Shown here one piece after another: positions 25,991-34,258 of a stretch of DNA of 64,000 nucleotides (positions are counted from its first letter, which is position 1; each line of letters opens with the position of its first letter). This stretch comes from Pseudomonas helleri (GTDB lineage Bacteria > Pseudomonadota > Gammaproteobacteria > Pseudomonadales > Pseudomonadaceae). Made by a program: the position numbers and the translations under genes. The stretch is taken from assembly GCF_001043025.1 (NCBI RefSeq), contig NZ_JYLD01000004.1:343291-407290 (forward strand), written 5' to 3'. A model generated the notes under the pieces. It had not been told where the DNA came from. It worked only from the letters and a program-made list of their open reading frames with translations, and did not search any database.

Positions 25991-26078
25991 CACAGCCCCT
26001 CAATCAGAGCGGCCATGCTAACCAGTCACTGACAGGGGGCAAAGCTTAAAACCGCACCTTAAGCGTAATTTCATGAAT

Positions 26079-26111
26079 AAAAAAACCCGACGTTGAAGTC
26101 GGGTTTTTTAT
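26079..26111 (-). terminator. Terminator of the earP-efp operon
   Basis: AAAAAACCCGACGTTGAAGTCGGGTTTTTT: GC stem with A and T runs on either side, about 20 nt after the efp stop and also usable from the opposite strand. Confidence 0.92.
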
Positions 26112-26130
26112 CGTGCGGTTTACGCCAGAA

Positions 26131-26700
26131 TTACTTGGCGCGGCCCTTGTAGGAACCACCTTCACGGGTATCGATCTCGATCATGTCGCCGATTTCGATA
26201 AAGTCAGCAACGCTCAGCTCGGTGCCGTTTTTCAGTTTGGCAGGCTTCATCACCTTGCCCGAAGTGTCACCGCGAGCGGAGCCTTCGGTGTAGTCAACCT
26301 GACGCACGATAGTGGTCGGCAGCTCTACGGAAACCAGACGCTCTTCGAAGAATACGGCTTCGCAAACGTCGGTCATGCCTTCTTCAACGAATGGCAGAAC
26401 GGCTTCGATGTCTTCAGCGTTCAGCTCGTACATGGTGTAGTCAGTGGTGTCCATGAACGTGTAGGTGTCGCCGCTGATGAAGGACAGGGTCGCTTCTTTG
26501 CGATCCAGGATCACGTCATCCAGCTTGTCGTCAGCGCTGTATACGGTTTCAGTCTTGTAACCAGTCAGCAGGTTCTTCAGCTTGGTCTTCATGATTGCGC
26601 TGTTACGACCAGACTTGGTGAACTCAGCTTTCTGAACCAGCCAAGGGTCGTTGTCGATACGAATCACTGTACCGGGTTTAAGCTCTTTACCAGTTTTCAT
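26131..26700 (-). CDS. efp: Elongation factor P
   Basis: EF-P relieves ribosome stalling at polyproline stretches. The 189-residue protein has the KOW-like N-terminal domain and two OB domains of normal length. The tip residue is R32 in [11 protein letters not shown], which marks the EarP-rhamnosylated subclass instead of the lysine modified by EpmA/EpmB. The modifying enzyme gene earP lies 49 bp upstream on the same strand, so enzyme and substrate are probably cotranscribed. Confidence 0.97.
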   Translation of the reverse strand: MKTGKELKPGTVIRIDNDPWLVQKAEFTKSGRNSAIMKTKLKNLLTGYKTETVYSADDKLDDVILDRKEATLSFISGDTYTFMDTTDYTMYELNAEDIEAVLPFVEEGMTDVCEAVFFEERLVSVELPTTIVRQVDYTEGSARGDTSGKVMKPAKLKNGTELSVADFIEIGDMIEIDTREGGSYKGRAK

Positions 26701-26749
26701 TACGAGTATCCGAATTTGGATTGAGATTTACAAAAATCTAGGCCGCGTA

Positions 26750-27883
26750 TCATATCCAATTTCTATAAAACAGTACTAGCGCTTGCGCAAGATCAGCCTG
26801 CAATGACTGCTCCAGACACCATTTCTCGGCGTGTTCGGTGATTTCTGACCAGTGTTCCTGCACGCCATTCCAGCTCGGCGCCATGTCTGAGCCGGCATTC
26901 CAGGCATGCCACAGGCCGGTAAAGGCTTGAGCGGCAGCGGGCGACAGGCCTTTGATGTACAGCGCCAGAAACGCATTGAGTTTGACCCAGTGCGCGTCTT
27001 CTTCCTGCTCGTAGATGTGCCACAGCAGCGGGCGCCCTGCCCATTGCGCGCGGACAAACGAGTCTTCGCCGCGCACCGCGTTGAAATCACAGCTCCATAA
27101 CAGGCGGTCGTAATCTTGCTGTCGGACGAACGGCAACGCCTGCACGGTCAATGACCCGCGCTGCTCCACACGCCCCAGCGCCAGCGCGTCGATTTCAAGC
27201 CAACGCAGCAGGTCGCCCATAATCCGCCCTTGCGGCACAAGCAGGTGAATGGCCGTAGCCCCCGACGCCATGGCGTTCAGCCAACTGGCCAGCCCGCTGT
27301 TTTCGTAGGCAAACAGGGAGATCAGGCGGGCATTGTCCGCCGCCACAACGCCCAGGCTGTGCAAGAAAGCCTGTTTGGCGTGCGGGTCTTGCTCAAAAGC
27401 GCGGCGTCGGGCCAGCAAGTCAGCTTCGCGCAGCAAGCCGCCCGTCCCGGCTTCAAAGCCCGGAAAGAAGAACGTGCGCTTCAGGCCATCCGGCCGCAGG
27501 GACGCCAGACCGTGGCAACCGCTGACCCAGTCTTCAGCACTTAAATATTCGAGGTTGAGCCACAGCACCGGGGTTTGCCGGGCTTTTATGGCCTGTAGAT
27601 AGTCGTCGGGCAAGGTGCAGGCGAAGGCTTCGATCACCACATCGGCGGCCTCTACCGGTTGCCAGTCCTTGGGCCACAGACGCACGTCAACGCCCTGCTG
27701 CCACTGCTGGGCAGCGCTGGCATCGGCCTCAGGGCACAGCGGCACAAAGGCTTGCAGATCATCAACCCACAGCCGCACCGGCACCTGATGCTCGGCCACC
27801 AGTTGCCGGGCCAAACGCCAGGTCACACCAATATCGCCGTAGTTATCGACCACACTGCAAAAAATATCCCAGGAGGCTTTCAT
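26750..27883 (-). CDS. earP: EF-P arginine-32 rhamnosyltransferase EarP
   Basis: EarP transfers rhamnose from dTDP-beta-L-rhamnose to R32 of EF-P. The 377-residue GT-B protein begins SWDIFCSVVDNYGDIGVTWRLARQL, with the conserved Asp in NYGDIGV. It carries DVVIEAFACTLPDDYL in the middle and DRLLWSCDFNAVRGEDSFVRAQWAGRP, the nucleotide-sugar-binding end typical of EarP. ATG 27883 has GGAG with a 6-nt spacer; the ATG four codons upstream is less likely. It is directly upstream of efp, as in P. aeruginosa. Confidence 0.95.
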   Translation of the reverse strand: MKASWDIFCSVVDNYGDIGVTWRLARQLVAEHQVPVRLWVDDLQAFVPLCPEADASAAQQWQQGVDVRLWPKDWQPVEAADVVIEAFACTLPDDYLQAIKARQTPVLWLNLEYLSAEDWVSGCHGLASLRPDGLKRTFFFPGFEAGTGGLLREADLLARRRAFEQDPHAKQAFLHSLGVVAADNARLISLFAYENSGLASWLNAMASGATAIHLLVPQGRIMGDLLRWLEIDALALGRVEQRGSLTVQALPFVRQQDYDRLLWSCDFNAVRGEDSFVRAQWAGRPLLWHIYEQEEDAHWVKLNAFLALYIKGLSPAAAQAFTGLWHAWNAGSDMAPSWNGVQEHWSEITEHAEKWCLEQSLQADLAQALVLFYRNWI

Positions 27884-27988
27884 TCCGGGCTCCACCAGTT
27901 AAAGGGCTGATTGTCTGCGCAAATCAGCGTGTACAGAAGGCTTGGGCCAAGGCGACAATCGCCGCTCGTTTCCCTTCAAGCCACCTTT

Positions 27989-28471
27989 ATGAACAAAACC
28001 GCCGTGTACCAGCAGATGCTGGAAAAACTCGCCATCGACCTCGACGTGCTCCAGCGGGCGGCGCAAACCGCTTATGAAGCCGCGACCCACGAAGAAAACA
28101 TCGCCGAAAACAAATACGACACCCTCGGCCTTGAAGCCTCGTACCTGGCCACCGGCCAGGCGCGCCGGGTTGAGGAAATCCGTCAGGCATTGAAACACTG
28201 CCAGGCCATGACCCTGGCGCCGTTTGATCCCGCTCACGGGGTTCAGTTGGGCGCGCTGGTCAAGCTGGAAGCTGACAACGGCAGTGAACAGTGGCTGTTC
28301 CTGGCCCCGGACGCGGCCGGGCTCAAGCTTGCCCATGACGGCCAGAGCGTGACCGTGATCACCCCGCGTGCACCGCTGGGCGCGGCCTTGATCGGCAAGC
28401 AGGTGGACGATGAAGTGCAGATCAAGGTCGGCGGTGCAGCACAGGGGTTTATTGTCTGCGAGGTTGATTAG
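27989..28471 (+). CDS. GreA/GreB-family C-terminal-domain protein
   Basis: This 160-residue protein has a helical N-terminal part (about 1-75, including ATHEENIAENKYDTLGLEASYLATGQARRVEEI) and a C-terminal FKBP-like GreA/GreB domain (about 85-158, with ITPRAPLGAALIGKQVDDEVQI). The N-terminal part looks shorter and different from the long acidic coiled coil of true Gre factors, so binding to RNA polymerase is likely but transcript cleavage is not assured. ATG 27989 replaces an upstream start at 27911. It is divergent from earP. Confidence 0.78.
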   Translation: MNKTAVYQQMLEKLAIDLDVLQRAAQTAYEAATHEENIAENKYDTLGLEASYLATGQARRVEEIRQALKHCQAMTLAPFDPAHGVQLGALVKLEADNGSEQWLFLAPDAAGLKLAHDGQSVTVITPRAPLGAALIGKQVDDEVQIKVGGAAQGFIVCEVD

Positions 28472-28481
28472 CGCATGCGTA

Positions 28482-28733
28482 TTACTTGGCGGCCATCAGG
28501 CGGTTGACTTCACTGCGCACCATGTTGGCGTATTCGGGCGGCGACATGGCGTCCAGCTCCGAACGCACCCATTCTGCCCATTTGCCCTTGCGTTTGGCGC
28601 GCTCGCCAAACAGGCGGGCTGCATCGCCTTTGGCTTTGCCCAGGTTGCTTTGCCACAGTTCGTACAGACGGGACTTTTCATCCTCAAGCGCAGCACGCTC
28701 AGCGAGTGACTTATTGGCGAGGTTGAAGCTCAT
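28482..28733 (-). CDS. Conserved hypothetical 83-residue protein
   Basis: This is a charged, mainly helical small protein (MSFNLANKSLAERAALEDEK start, Lys/Arg-rich middle, MSPPEYANMVRSEVNRLM end). It has no signal peptide or TM segment. Its stop is 10 bp from the convergent Gre-like gene. I do not recognise a named family; similar open frames are common in pseudomonads as far as I recall. Confidence 0.72.
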   Translation of the reverse strand: MSFNLANKSLAERAALEDEKSRLYELWQSNLGKAKGDAARLFGERAKRKGKWAEWVRSELDAMSPPEYANMVRSEVNRLMAAK

Positions 28734-28911
28734 GAGATTTTCCTGCTGCGTAAATTAGGCGACATCTTACACCCTCAAAAGAAGTGTCTCAGCCTGGATT
28801 TTTACTACGCTCACACCTCGGTTTCACAATGCGTTGAAAAATCGATGCAACTTTTTAGCATTGGGTTGACTCCATTAGTCATCACCCCATTCACCTGCAA
28901 GGAGTACCGCA

Positions 28912-29232
28912 ATGGCTCGAAAAAATGCCGTACAAGCCGCTGAAGATCAAATCAAGGATCAAGCATTCAGCGAGCTTCAAGAATTGATCGCCGAATCTGA
29001 CAAGCTGCTCAAGGACAGCGCGTCGCTGGTAGGCGAAGAAGGCGAAACCCTGCGTGCACAGGTTGGCCTCAAGCTCAAGCAAGCCCTGGACTCGGTCAGC
29101 AACGTGCGTGAGCGCAGCAAGCCGGTGGTCGATGCCACCGAAAACTATATCGGTGGCCACCCATGGCAAACCGTAGCGATCTCGGCCGGTGTCGGCCTGG
29201 TGGTCGGCCTGCTGCTGGGTCGTCGCAACTGA
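28912..29232 (+). CDS. DUF883/YqjD-ElaB family protein, second copy
   Basis: This 106-residue paralogue of the protein at 232 has a long charged helix (about 5-80) and a C-terminal hydrophobic anchor after GGHPWQTVAISAGVG, ending in a basic RRN. It stands alone here, without the YqjE- and YqjK-like partners. AAGGAG lies 6 nt before the ATG. A strong terminator follows at 29254-29284. The role is inferred to be membrane tethering of ribosomes in slow growth, as for E. coli ElaB and YqjD. Confidence 0.9.
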   Translation: MARKNAVQAAEDQIKDQAFSELQELIAESDKLLKDSASLVGEEGETLRAQVGLKLKQALDSVSNVRERSKPVVDATENYIGGHPWQTVAISAGVGLVVGLLLGRRN

Positions 29233-29253
29233 TCCAGCGCTAGCACGGTTACC

Positions 29254-29284
29254 AAAGCCCCGCGTTGTCATGACGCGGGGCTTT
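29254..29284 (+). terminator. Terminator after DUF883 gene
   Basis: AAAGCCCCGCG-TTGTCATGA-CGCGGGGCTTT, perfect 11-bp stem, followed by TGTCGTTT. Confidence 0.85.
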
Positions 29285-29381
29285 GTCGTTTAAAAATCAA
29301 AATTCTCGACATATTCAGTGACATCTCGCGCAGGCATTCCGGATACTTCACGCCATTCCACTCTTATCAAAGAGACAGTCA

Positions 29382-30584
29382 ATGTCCGAATCACCTGCTG
29401 CCACTAAACCTTTAAGCACTGCCCTGATCCTCCTGATGGCGGTTGCCACCGGCCTTGCGGTCGCCAGCAACTACTACGCCCAACCGCTGCTGCACACCAT
29501 CGCCCAAGAGCTCGGCCTGAGCATGGAAAGCGCCGGCACCGTGGTGATCACGGCGCAATTGAGTTACGGCGCGGGCCTGTTTTTGCTGGTGCCGCTGGGC
29601 GACCTGTTTGAACAGCGCCGCCTGATCGTCACCATGACCGTGCTCAGTGCGGCCGGCCTGTTGCTCAGCGCTTTTGCGCCGTCATTGACCTGGCTGCTGA
29701 TTGGCACGGCGGTCACCGGGATGTTTTCGGTGTCGGCGCAAGTGCTGGTACCGATGGCCGCCAGCCTCACCGACCCGCAAAGCCGTGGCCGTGTAGTCGG
29801 CACGCTGATGAGCGGCTTGCTGCTGGGCATTCTGTTGGCCCGCACCGTGGCCGGGGCGCTGTCTTCGGCCGGTGACTGGCGCAGTATTTACCTGCTGGCC
29901 GCAGGCTTGATGTTTATCAGCGCCATTTCGCTGTTTTTCGCCTTGCCCAACCACCACCACAGCGCAGGCCTGAGCTACCCGAAACTGCTGGGGTCGGTGT
30001 TCAAGCTGTTTGTCGAAGAACCCGTGCTGCGCCTGCGTTCAGTGCTCGGCCTGCTGACCTTCTCGCTGTTCGCCTTGTTCTGGACTCCGCTGGCGTTTCT
30101 GCTGGCCGTACCGCCTTACAACTACTCTGATGGCGTGATTGGTCTGTTTGGCCTGGCAGGCGCAGTGGGTGCCGTGGCGGCCAACTGGGCCGGGCGCATG
30201 GCCGACCGTGGCCGCGGGCAAATGGCGACCACCGTGGGCCTGCTGGTACTGCTGGCCTGCTGGCTGCCGATGGCGTTTGCCGGTCACTCGCTGATCGCCC
30301 TGCTGATTGGCGTGCTGGCGCTGGATTTTGCCGTGCAACTGGTGCACGTGAGCAATCAGAACGCGGTGTTCCAGGTGCGCCCTGCGGCCCGGAATCGACT
30401 GAACGCCGGTTACATCACCTGCTACTTCATTGGCGGTGCATTGGGCTCGTTGATCGGCGCACAAACCTATCCGGTGTATGGCTGGGACGGCATTGTGGTG
30501 GTCGGCGCCGTGATCTCGACCCTGGCGTTGGCCATCTGGGGCTTTATGTTGCAGCGCGAAAGCAAGCTGCAACCTGTGGGCTAA
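29382..30584 (+). CDS. MFS transporter, drug/sugar-efflux type
   Basis: This 400-residue protein has 12 predicted TM helices. The MFS motif A region is seen as PLGDLFEQRRLIV after TM2, and NYYAQPLLHTIAQELG after TM1 is typical of the YgaY/NepI-like drug:H+ antiporter-1 group. A long cytoplasmic loop lies between TM6 and TM7. It is a single-gene unit and its substrate is not known. Confidence 0.9.
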   Translation: MSESPAATKPLSTALILLMAVATGLAVASNYYAQPLLHTIAQELGLSMESAGTVVITAQLSYGAGLFLLVPLGDLFEQRRLIVTMTVLSAAGLLLSAFAPSLTWLLIGTAVTGMFSVSAQVLVPMAASLTDPQSRGRVVGTLMSGLLLGILLARTVAGALSSAGDWRSIYLLAAGLMFISAISLFFALPNHHHSAGLSYPKLLGSVFKLFVEEPVLRLRSVLGLLTFSLFALFWTPLAFLLAVPPYNYSDGVIGLFGLAGAVGAVAANWAGRMADRGRGQMATTVGLLVLLACWLPMAFAGHSLIALLIGVLALDFAVQLVHVSNQNAVFQVRPAARNRLNAGYITCYFIGGALGSLIGAQTYPVYGWDGIVVVGAVISTLALAIWGFMLQRESKLQPVG

Positions 30585-30679
30585 TGGCACTTTTCATCAG
30601 GGGGTGAAGTCGCTAGCATGCGAAAAACGCCCTGACGACGGTCTGCCCCGCAGACCGTCCTAATGATCCGAGACGCCAT

Positions 30680-30976
30680 ATGATCCCAAAAGAATCCCGT
30701 AACGAACTGGCCCTGGATACCTTCATCAAGGCGCACCCGCATCTGCTGGAAGAAATGAAAGAGCTGAGCGCCGAGGACCGCCAGCAGCAAATTTTATGGG
30801 CCTTTGAAGACGAAGCCGAAAGCCGTGGCCTTGAGGCCTGGGAACTGGCGCTGCAACTGATCGCCCGCAGCCCCGAAGAACTCAAAGCCATGCGCCTTGA
30901 AGTGCATCAGGAAGTGGCCGAAGCCCTTGAGATGAGCTGGGAAGAGTACTGCGGTTTCAACGACATCGCTGTCTGA
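30680..30976 (+). CDS. Conserved hypothetical 98-residue acidic protein
   Basis: This small cytosolic protein is rich in Glu and Leu, probably all helical, with FIKAHPHLLEEMKELSAEDRQQQ near the start and MSWEEYCGFND at the end. It resembles uncharacterised pseudomonad proteins (possibly DUF6388; not certain). The ATG at 30680 is the only good start. It is followed by a perfect 10-bp hairpin (30987-31013) shared with the convergent DUF4142 gene. Confidence 0.72.
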   Translation: MIPKESRNELALDTFIKAHPHLLEEMKELSAEDRQQQILWAFEDEAESRGLEAWELALQLIARSPEELKAMRLEVHQEVAEALEMSWEEYCGFNDIAV

Positions 30977-30986
30977 CCTGAGCTGA

Positions 30987-31013
30987 CGTAGCGGTGCCAA
31001 ACCCACCGCTACG
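30987..31013. terminator. Bidirectional hairpin between convergent genes
   Basis: CGTAGCGGTG (30987-30996) and CACCGCTACG (31004-31013), perfect 10-bp stem with a 7-nt loop between two convergent stops, without a T-run. Confidence 0.6.
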
Positions 31014-31025
31014 CCATTAACGCTG

Positions 31026-31565
31026 TCACTCCGGCAATACTGCGCCATCACCTTTGTGGTGCGCCGAGACCAGCCTTTTGGCCATGTCCAGGTGCATTTG
31101 CAGCTTGGGCAGGTACTTCTCGGCAAAGGCCTGAAGCTCGGGTGAGGCAGGGTCATCAATCTGCTGTTTATACAGCTCGATCGCATCCTCGCTGGCCTTG
31201 ACCTGATTGGCCGCATAGGCGGCATCAAAGGAATCGCCTTCCTGCACTTGCAACATCAGTTTTTTGGCTTTGCTGAGGATTTCTTCTTGATCAGCGACCT
31301 TTAAGCCCTGCTTTTGCGCGATGTCTTTTAAATCGCGATTGGCATCGGTGTAGTCCTTGATCACCTCCACCGCGTAACTGCCGACGTCGGTTGAAGACGA
31401 CTTACTGATCGCCATGCGGCTGGTTTCAATCGCCGCAATGCCTGCCGCAGACGATTCGTCGACAAAATCTGCCGGGCTTGCAGCGACCGCACTGCCGATC
31501 ACAAACAGGGCGTAGGCCAGGGCACATCCAGCCATAAAGCGTTTAGGGGCCATCAGGGGTTTCAT
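31026..31565 (-). CDS. DUF4142 periplasmic protein
   Basis: This 179-residue protein has a signal peptide ending about AVAASPA (residue 30) and a mature four-helix-bundle domain of DUF4142 type (FVDESSAAGIAAIETSRMAISKS, then a C-terminal LPKLQMHLDMAKRL). GGAGG with a 5-nt spacer supports ATG 31565. DUF4142 proteins are ferritin-like in fold prediction and often stress-induced; no metal site is obvious here. Confidence 0.88.
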   Translation of the reverse strand: MKPLMAPKRFMAGCALAYALFVIGSAVAASPADFVDESSAAGIAAIETSRMAISKSSSTDVGSYAVEVIKDYTDANRDLKDIAQKQGLKVADQEEILSKAKKLMLQVQEGDSFDAAYAANQVKASEDAIELYKQQIDDPASPELQAFAEKYLPKLQMHLDMAKRLVSAHHKGDGAVLPE

Positions 31566-31781
31566 TGCGTCCTCCAGTAAAAGGCAGGTTTATGTCCTGC
31601 ACAGAATCTGAAGGCCCATGACGGCAAAGGTTTAGATGAGATGTGATTTTCTGACGAGTGGGGCCGCTTATCGCCGCCCGTGACAACGGCTACAATCCGC
31701 CACAGAAGCAAGAAACCTCCTACATAACAATAAGCCCGCCCTACCCTTCTGGCGTAGAAGGCCGGTGCGGAGCAAAGCGTC

Positions 31782-32657
31782 ATGCGCCAATTGCCGTCGC
31801 TCAACACGCTGCGCGTCTTTGAAGAAGTCGCGCGGCATCGCAGTTTCAGCCAGGCGGCGTTAAGCCTTAACGTCACCCAAGGGGCTGTCAGCCGACAAAT
31901 CAAACAGCTTGAAGACTACTTGGGTGTGGCGCTTTTCGTGCGCACGCCACAAGGGTTGTCGCTGACCGAAACCGGCGTGAGGTTGTCGCCGCAGTTGGCC
32001 GAGGCGTTCGATCACATGGAGCGCGCCTTGCAGGCCGTGCGCGTGCCAAACCTGCGCCAGCGCCTGCGTATTGTCGTGCCGCCCACTTGGGGCACGCGCT
32101 GGTTGTCGGCGCACTTGCGCGCGTTCTGCGAACGTTACCCGGACATCAGCTTGAGCGTGACCAACACCAGCGCTCACGACAGCCTGGGGGAAGTGGACTG
32201 CATCATCCATTGGGGCCTGGAAGCGGACAGCCATTGCAGCAGCCAGTTACTGGTCATGGAGCGCCACATTGCCGTCGCCAGCCCGGAACTGTTCGTCAAC
32301 GGCCAGCCGCCCGATGTGCGCACCCTGCCCTTGCTGCACATCCTGCACGATGGCAAACGCTTGAAGGTCTGGGAAAACTGGCTGGCCGCCATGGGCCGTG
32401 ACGACGTCGATGCGGCCCGCGGGCTGGAGTTCAGCACGCTGGACCAAGTGATCCACACCGCAGTTGCCGGGGGCGGACTGGCTGTGATCGACCGCCAGAT
32501 GATCGAAAAAGAACTGGCCAACGCCAGCCTGCTGCCGATCACCCCCGTGGAGGTCATCGGCCCGTATGGCTATTGGCTGAACGTGGCGCACGACAAACAA
32601 GGGTTGTCGAAAGTGCGGCTGTTTACTGAATGGCTGGGGTTGGTGAGTAACCCTTAA
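31782..32657 (+). CDS. LysR-family regulator, GcvA-like subgroup
   Basis: This 291-residue regulator begins LPSLNTLRVFEEVARHRSFSQAALSLNVTQGAVSRQIKQLEDYLG, the HTH of the GcvA/AmpR subgroup, and has a LysR substrate-binding domain including PPTWGTRWLSAHLRAF. It converges with the MFS gene of the Fae operon across a REPIN. It could regulate that operon, but it is not in the usual divergent position, so this is only a possibility. Confidence 0.9.
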   Translation: MRQLPSLNTLRVFEEVARHRSFSQAALSLNVTQGAVSRQIKQLEDYLGVALFVRTPQGLSLTETGVRLSPQLAEAFDHMERALQAVRVPNLRQRLRIVVPPTWGTRWLSAHLRAFCERYPDISLSVTNTSAHDSLGEVDCIIHWGLEADSHCSSQLLVMERHIAVASPELFVNGQPPDVRTLPLLHILHDGKRLKVWENWLAAMGRDDVDAARGLEFSTLDQVIHTAVAGGGLAVIDRQMIEKELANASLLPITPVEVIGPYGYWLNVAHDKQGLSKVRLFTEWLGLVSNP

Positions 32658-32676
32658 AACAGGGATGCCTGACACG

Positions 32677-32743
32677 TGTAGGAGCGAGCTTGCCTCGCGA
32701 TCTTTTGATTCGTTAAAAGATCGCGAGGCAAGCTCGCTCCTAC
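32677..32743. repeat. REPIN type A, full copy
   Basis: Palindrome with TGTAGGAGCGAGCTTGCCTC left arm and a matching right arm around GATCTTTTGATTCGTTAAAAGATC. It lies between the convergent LysR and MFS genes, 8 bp from the MFS stop. Confidence 0.92.
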
Positions 32744-32751
32744 GGCTTGTA

Positions 32752-34116
32752 CTAGACCGTCGCCACCACTTTAACTGCCACTGGCGCGCTTTCTTGCACA
32801 GGGCTGTGGGCCTTGCACGCTTGGCTCAGGGTCAGGGATTTGGTCTCGGGGGCCCATGCCCATGAGATCAGCGCACCAAACGCCAGAATCGCCGCCAGGA
32901 TGCCAATGGTCGGGCTCATGCCAATCCCCACCACGCTCACCGGCAACAGGAAGGTACTCACCGCCGAGCCCAAGCGACTGACCGCAGTCGCCAGGCCAAT
33001 ACCGCTGGCGCGCACTTCGGTCGGGAAGCTTTCGGCCGGGAACACGCCCACCAGGTTACTCACCGCAGACAGCACCAGGGTGAAGATGCCAAACGCCAAC
33101 ACCATCAAGAACGCGGCGCTGCTGGGCAGGATCGCGAGAATCAACAACGCCACCGCCAAAATGATGAACGAGTTGATCAAGAAGCCCCGGCGCGAGAATT
33201 TCACCGTGCACCAGATGCCGATCAATGCGCCGACGATCAGCAGCAGGTTGAGCATCAGTTCAGTGCCAAAGCCTTCAGCCAGGCCCATGGTTTTGAGGAT
33301 GGACGGCAGGAAGGTGTAGATCGCAAAGTACGGCATCACGATGCACACGAAGAATAGGCAGTTGAACGCGGTGCGCTTGCGGTATTCGCGGCTGAACAGC
33401 ACGGCATAGCCCGAGCGGGTTTCGCCGGACGGGACTTCATCCAGTTCGACGTTGTCGCCCAGATGCTTTTTAACGATGGCCCGCGCCTCGGCAATGCGCC
33501 CCTGGTTGACCAGCCAGCGCGGCGACTCTGGGGTGCCGATGCGGGCAATCAGAATCAAACCCGCCGGGATCGCAGAGGACGCCAGCATCCAGCGCCAGGC
33601 GTCATCGCCCAAACCGAGCATGGCGGTGCCCACAAAGGTGGCCGCCACGTAGCCAAAGGTCCAGATCACGCTGAACGAACCGAGCATCACGCCACGATGT
33701 TTTTTGGGGGCAAACTCGGCCAGCATGGCGTGGCCCACACTGAAGTCACCGCCCAAGCCGATGCCGATCAAGACCCGACACAAAAACAGCCCCATCGCCG
33801 TTTCGGCGTAGAACTGCATGACCGAAGCCACGGTGATCAGCACAAAGCTGACCAGGAAAATCTTTTGCCGACCGACCTTGTCGGAAATCCAGCCAAAGAA
33901 CAGGCTGCCGAGAAACAGCCCGATCAGCGCTGAAGCACCGATCAACCCCTGCCAGAACGCATCCAGATGCATTTGTGGGCTGATCAGGGTAAAGGCGATG
34001 CCAATCAAACCCAGGATGTAGCCGTCTGTGAAGTGGGCGCCAAAGGTCAGCCCGGCGATTTTAAGGTGAAAGCGCCCGATGGGCAGGTCGTCGATTTTTA
34101 CAGGTTGAGCGGACAT
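32752..34116 (-). CDS. MFS transporter of the Fae operon (organic-acid/aromatic-acid or sugar-porter type)
   Basis: This 454-residue 12-TM transporter carries sugar-porter/AAHS marks: FGWISDKVGRQKIFL between TM2 and TM3, GGDFSVGHAMLAEFAPKKHRG, and GTPESPRWLVNQGR after TM6. It is therefore likely a proton symporter for an organic acid, aromatic acid or polyol. ATG 34116 with GGAG upstream is preferred to the TTG at 34128. It lies downstream of the dehydrogenase, reductase and Fae-like genes on the same strand, 142 bp after the dehydrogenase, separated by a decayed REPIN. Import of the pathway substrate is inferred. Confidence 0.88.
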   Translation of the reverse strand: MSAQPVKIDDLPIGRFHLKIAGLTFGAHFTDGYILGLIGIAFTLISPQMHLDAFWQGLIGASALIGLFLGSLFFGWISDKVGRQKIFLVSFVLITVASVMQFYAETAMGLFLCRVLIGIGLGGDFSVGHAMLAEFAPKKHRGVMLGSFSVIWTFGYVAATFVGTAMLGLGDDAWRWMLASSAIPAGLILIARIGTPESPRWLVNQGRIAEARAIVKKHLGDNVELDEVPSGETRSGYAVLFSREYRKRTAFNCLFFVCIVMPYFAIYTFLPSILKTMGLAEGFGTELMLNLLLIVGALIGIWCTVKFSRRGFLINSFIILAVALLILAILPSSAAFLMVLAFGIFTLVLSAVSNLVGVFPAESFPTEVRASGIGLATAVSRLGSAVSTFLLPVSVVGIGMSPTIGILAAILAFGALISWAWAPETKSLTLSQACKAHSPVQESAPVAVKVVATV

Positions 34117-34182
34117 GTTCGTCTCCAATTTTTTTTATTGACGGAGAAACCGATTGCTCTAGCTTTTCTTTGAATGGCTTGT

Positions 34183-34243
34183 GTGGGAGCCGGCTTACTC
34201 GTGAAAACGACAGATCGCCTTCGCGAGCAAGCTCATTCCTACA
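34183..34243. repeat. Decayed REPIN between dehydrogenase and MFS genes
   Basis: GTGGGAGCCGGCTTACTCGTGA at the left and TTCGCGAGCAAGCTCATTCC at the right are diverged arms. The right end (CCTACA) is type A-like while the left (GTGGGAGC) is type B-like. It sits inside the operon. Confidence 0.65.
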
Positions 34244-34258
34244 GAGGTAGTGCCGGGC

